Origin: Candidatus Rokuibacteriota bacterium
Lineage (GTDB): Bacteria; Methylomirabilota; Methylomirabilia; Rokubacteriales; JACOUJ01
Direction of reading: 5' to 3'
Length of the DNA: 7,586 bases
Assembly: GCA_016177865.1 (NCBI GenBank)
Contig: JACOUJ010000289.1
Coordinates: 1 to 7,586, forward strand
In this document: one piece after another, positions 5,440-7,586 of the stretch
Layout: the number at the start of each line of letters is the position of its first letter
Position numbering within the stretch: position 1 is the stretch's first letter
The notes under the pieces: generated by a model
The model's database searches: none
What the model was told of the DNA's origin: nothing
What the model saw: the letters and a program-made list of their open reading frames with translations, nothing else
Translations under genes and position numbers: made by a program

Positions 5440-7140
5440 ATGACCGTTGATCGCACGTCGCAACCCGCGGGCGCCCGAGAGCGCATGAGCCGACAGAACG
5501 TGATGGGGCGCCACTGGGCCATCGCCGCGGGCCACCCGCTTGCCGCCCAGGTGGGCGTTCGCCTCCTCGAGGCCGGGGGAAACGCTGTGGATGCGGGGGT
5601 GGCGGCCGGTCTCGCCCTCGGCGTGGTTCATAACGATATGGTGAGTCTTGCCGGTGTCGCCCCCATTATGATCGCCCTCGCCCAGAGCGGTGAGGTCACG
5701 ACGATTGACGGGCTCGGGACCTGGCCCAGCCGGGCCTCGAGAGAATTTTTCCGGGAGCACTGCAACGGGGATCTCCCTCCCGGCATCCTCCGGACGGTTG
5801 TCCCCGCGGCCCCGGACGCCTGGCTGACGGCGCTGGAGCGCTGGGGGACGAAATCCTTCCCCGAAGTTGCGACCCCGGCATTTGAACTGGCCCGGGATGG
5901 CTTCCCCGTAAGCCCGTTCACGGCGACGCACATCCAGGAGAATGTGGCCGACTTCGGTCAGTGGCCCGAAAACGCCGCCCTCTATCTCCCTGAGGGCCGT
6001 CCCCTCGAGGCCGGCCAGATCCTGAAACAGCCTGATCTCGCCTGGAGCCTGGACGTAATGATCCAGGCCGCACACCGGGCCGGAGGTGGTCGGAAAGTGG
6101 GGATCGCCGCCGCGCGGGACGTCTTCTATCGAGGCGAGATCGCCCGCCGGATTCTCTCCTACCACGAAGAGCACGGAGGCCTTCTCGCGGCAGAAGACCT
6201 GGCCAATTATCGAGTGCGAATCGAGCCGCCGGTGAGTGTTCAGTTCGGAGACTCCCGGGTCTATACGTGCGGCTTCTGGTCTCAGGGACCGGTCCTCGCG
6301 CAGACCCTGAATCTCTTGGCGGGGGAGGATCTGAGGTCCCTCGGCCATAACAGCGCCGCCTACATCCACCGCCTCACCGAGGCGCTGAAGCTCTCCTTTG
6401 CTGACCGGGAGCTTCACTACGGCGACCCGGCGATGGTCAAGATCCCCCCACACCTCCTTGACCCGGCCTATGCCCGAGAGCGCCGTGCGTCGATTCAGGA
6501 AGGAAAGGCGTGGGCAGGTTTCGTCTCCCGAGGAGACCTCGCGCCAAGGGAGCCTGCGGCTCACGACACAAGTTATGTTTGCGTCGTCGATCGCGAGGGA
6601 AACTGCTTCTCCGCCACGCCGAGCGATCCCGGATCTGACGGGCCAATTATCCCAGGGTGCGGCTTCGTGGCCTCGCCGCGTGGCCATCAGTCCTGGCTCG
6701 ACCCGGCCCACCCAAGTGCCCTGGCCCCGGGGAAGCGGCCGCGCCTTACTCCGAACCCCGCGATCGCCATGAAGAATGGCCGAGGGTTCATGCCCTTCGG
6801 CACCCCCGGCGGCGACGCGCAATGTCAGGCAATGCTCCAAGTCTTCCTCAATGTTCTGGTCTTCGGGCTTCCGCCCCAGGATGCCGTAGAGGCTCCGCGC
6901 TTCGCGACGTTCGCCTTCCCTGATTCATTCTGGCCACATCAGAGCTACCCCGGGCGGCTCAATCTCGAATCCCGCATCCCGAGTGCTGTCGGAGAAGAGT
7001 TGGTTACATGGAGGCATAAGGTCGTCTGGTGGGACGACTGGGCCTGGCGGGCCGGATGTGTCTGCGCCATTACTCTGGAGGGGGAGATTCGCCGCGCCGC
7101 CGCGGACCCGCGCCGAGGGGCCCACGCCCTCGCGTGGTAG
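5440..7140 (+). CDS. Gamma-glutamyltransferase-superfamily Ntn hydrolase with a divergent substrate pocket
   Basis: A 566-aa protein of the GGT superfamily, made as a precursor that cuts itself before a Thr that becomes the N-terminal nucleophile. Seen: GHPLAAQVGVRLLEAGGNAVDAGVA at the N-terminus (31-55); the processing site HDTSYVCVVDREGN with predicted nucleophile Thr377, giving chains of about 376 and 190 residues; PRLTPNPA (434-441); and the oxyanion-type GTPGGD (454-459). By eye-alignment to E. coli GGT, the residues that hold the gamma-glutamyl group are changed: Arg114 to Leu92, Asn411 to Asp396, and Ser462-Ser463 to Pro434-Arg435. So it may be an amidohydrolase or acylase rather than a glutathione-degrading transferase; HpxW-like oxamate amidohydrolase and cephalosporin-acylase-like proteins are known family outliers. 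There is no signal peptide, unlike periplasmic E. coli Ggt. The ATG at 5440 follows AGGA (5432-5435) by 4 nt. The stop overlaps the next gene's start by 7 nt. Confidence 0.9.
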   Translation: MTVDRTSQPAGARERMSRQNVMGRHWAIAAGHPLAAQVGVRLLEAGGNAVDAGVAAGLALGVVHNDMVSLAGVAPIMIALAQSGEVTTIDGLGTWPSRASREFFREHCNGDLPPGILRTVVPAAPDAWLTALERWGTKSFPEVATPAFELARDGFPVSPFTATHIQENVADFGQWPENAALYLPEGRPLEAGQILKQPDLAWSLDVMIQAAHRAGGGRKVGIAAARDVFYRGEIARRILSYHEEHGGLLAAEDLANYRVRIEPPVSVQFGDSRVYTCGFWSQGPVLAQTLNLLAGEDLRSLGHNSAAYIHRLTEALKLSFADRELHYGDPAMVKIPPHLLDPAYARERRASIQEGKAWAGFVSRGDLAPREPAAHDTSYVCVVDREGNCFSATPSDPGSDGPIIPGCGFVASPRGHQSWLDPAHPSALAPGKRPRLTPNPAIAMKNGRGFMPFGTPGGDAQCQAMLQVFLNVLVFGLPPQDAVEAPRFATFAFPDSFWPHQSYPGRLNLESRIPSAVGEELVTWRHKVVWWDDWAWRAGCVCAITLEGEIRRAAADPRRGAHALAW

Positions 7141-7586
7141 CGCGGCAGATCGGTTTTCTCTGTCTCCTCTTTCTTGGAATTCTTCTCCCAGCGTGTGCTC
7201 GGCCTCTCCCCGTCCCCCCGCCGGTCATCTCTGGATATGGCGACTGGACCGGAGGAGCGGGGCTGCGTCGTTCCTGGCAGCACTATGGGATCGACATCCG
7301 CGCCCCTGTGGGGACTCCCGTCTTGGCCGCAGCAGACGGAACCGTCCTCCGGGTGACCGAAGGGCCGATCTCAGGGAAAATGATTATCCTTGCCCACTCT
7401 GAAGACCTCGCGACAAGCTACCACCACTTGAGCGCGATCTCCGCCCAGGAGGGAGAATGGATCCAGCGGGGCACGGCCCTCGGCCGCTCCGGGATGACCG
7501 GGAACGCGACAACTCCTCACCTCCATTTCGGAGTCTGCCGCGCCCGGGGGGGGCGGTGCGGGAATCGAATTGATCAGGGGTGGGAC
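7134..7586 (+). CDS. M23 (LytM-type) metallopeptidase lipoprotein, 3' end outside the window
   Basis: The frame is open from a GTG at 7134 to the window edge (151 codons, partial). The N-terminus MVARQIGFLCLLFLGILLPAC is a textbook lipoprotein signal peptide, with lipobox LPAC and lipidated Cys21, followed by a Pro-rich linker. The M23 domain starts near residue 34. Its zinc ligands are His50 and Asp54 (HYGID) and His131 in HLHFG; His98 (YHHLS) and His129 match the catalytic histidines of LytM, with the same internal spacings. GTPVLAAADGTV (60-71) is the usual turn after the first motif. All active-site residues are present, so an active peptidoglycan endopeptidase on the outer membrane is likely, unlike degenerate EnvC/NlpD regulators. 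The GTG lies in the last codons of the GGT-like gene (7-nt overlap), implying co-transcription. The nearest purine tract (GAGGGG, 7115-7120) is rather far. A run of eight G (7546-7553) lies after the catalytic motif. Confidence 0.88.
   Translation, partial: MVARQIGFLCLLFLGILLPACARPLPVPPPVISGYGDWTGGAGLRRSWQHYGIDIRAPVGTPVLAAADGTVLRVTEGPISGKMIILAHSEDLATSYHHLSAISAQEGEWIQRGTALGRSGMTGNATTPHLHFGVCRARGGRCGNRIDQGWD

Noticed and set aside
4533..5877. The same FPEVAT-encoding stretch in the MBL gene start (near 4533) and in the GGT-like gene (near 5858), similar in DNA too.
   Set aside because: It is only about 20 bases, lies in different structural contexts and has no flanking similarity; chance plus shared codon preference explains it.
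5284..6840. Long open frame (518 codons) on the minus strand opposite the GGT-like gene.
   Set aside because: It is antisense to a gene with clear catalytic motifs and has a Gly/Arg-rich, motif-free translation. Long antisense frames are expected in GC-rich DNA where the third codon position avoids A/T.
6983..7402. Open frame across the junction of the GGT-like and M23 genes on the plus strand.
   Set aside because: It overlaps two well-supported genes in another frame and has an Arg/Ser/Pro-rich translation without motifs.

Overview
The window is GC-rich (around 60-65% by eye), gene-dense bacterial chromosome. Two proteins with lipoprotein signal peptides suggest a Gram-negative-type envelope, and strong AGGAGG-like ribosome sites and sigma70-like promoters are present. 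The gene mix (paired FadE-type acyl-CoA dehydrogenases, a LACTB2-like metallo-hydrolase and a gamma-glutamyltransferase-like Ntn hydrolase) would suit an uncultured soil or subsurface lineage such as Rokubacteria/Methylomirabilota or a deltaproteobacterial relative. That placement is an impression from gene content, not a demonstrated assignment. No rRNA, tRNA, CRISPR array, integrase or transposase gene was seen.

Layout. Minus strand, 11-1942: a small lipoprotein gene of unknown function (1406-1942), followed by ugd, UDP-glucose 6-dehydrogenase (11-1324). ugd has its own well-formed promoter in the 81-bp gap between them. Plus strand, 2027-4349: a two-gene operon of dissimilar acyl-CoA dehydrogenases, 4 nt apart and probably translationally coupled. 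It is preceded by a candidate promoter whose start point falls in a 20-bp palindrome resembling a TetR-family operator. Positions 4348-4473 hold a 126-bp quasi-palindromic, MITE/REP-like repeat with 18-bp terminal inverted repeats. Its first two bases are also the last two of the upstream stop codon. Plus strand, 4526-7586: an MBL-fold hydrolase with a C-terminal winged helix (4526-5353), a GGT-superfamily Ntn hydrolase (5440-7140), and an M23 (LytM-type) peptidase lipoprotein. The peptidase gene starts inside the end of the GGT-like gene and runs off the window.

How the genes work together. The two acyl-CoA dehydrogenases have complementary sets of family motifs, as in the alpha2beta2 FadE pairs known from mycobacterial sterol side-chain degradation. 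They probably form one enzyme acting on a bulky or unusual acyl-CoA under acyl-CoA-responsive control. Ugd supplies UDP-glucuronate for surface polysaccharide, and the M23 lipoprotein would act on peptidoglycan. The MBL and GGT-like enzymes are hydrolases whose substrates cannot be read from the sequence. The GGT-like protein keeps the catalytic Thr and the Gly-Gly oxyanion motif, but appears to lack the residues that bind the gamma-glutamyl group. There is no gene-free stretch over 300 bp; the longest gap (4350-4525) is mostly the repeat element.
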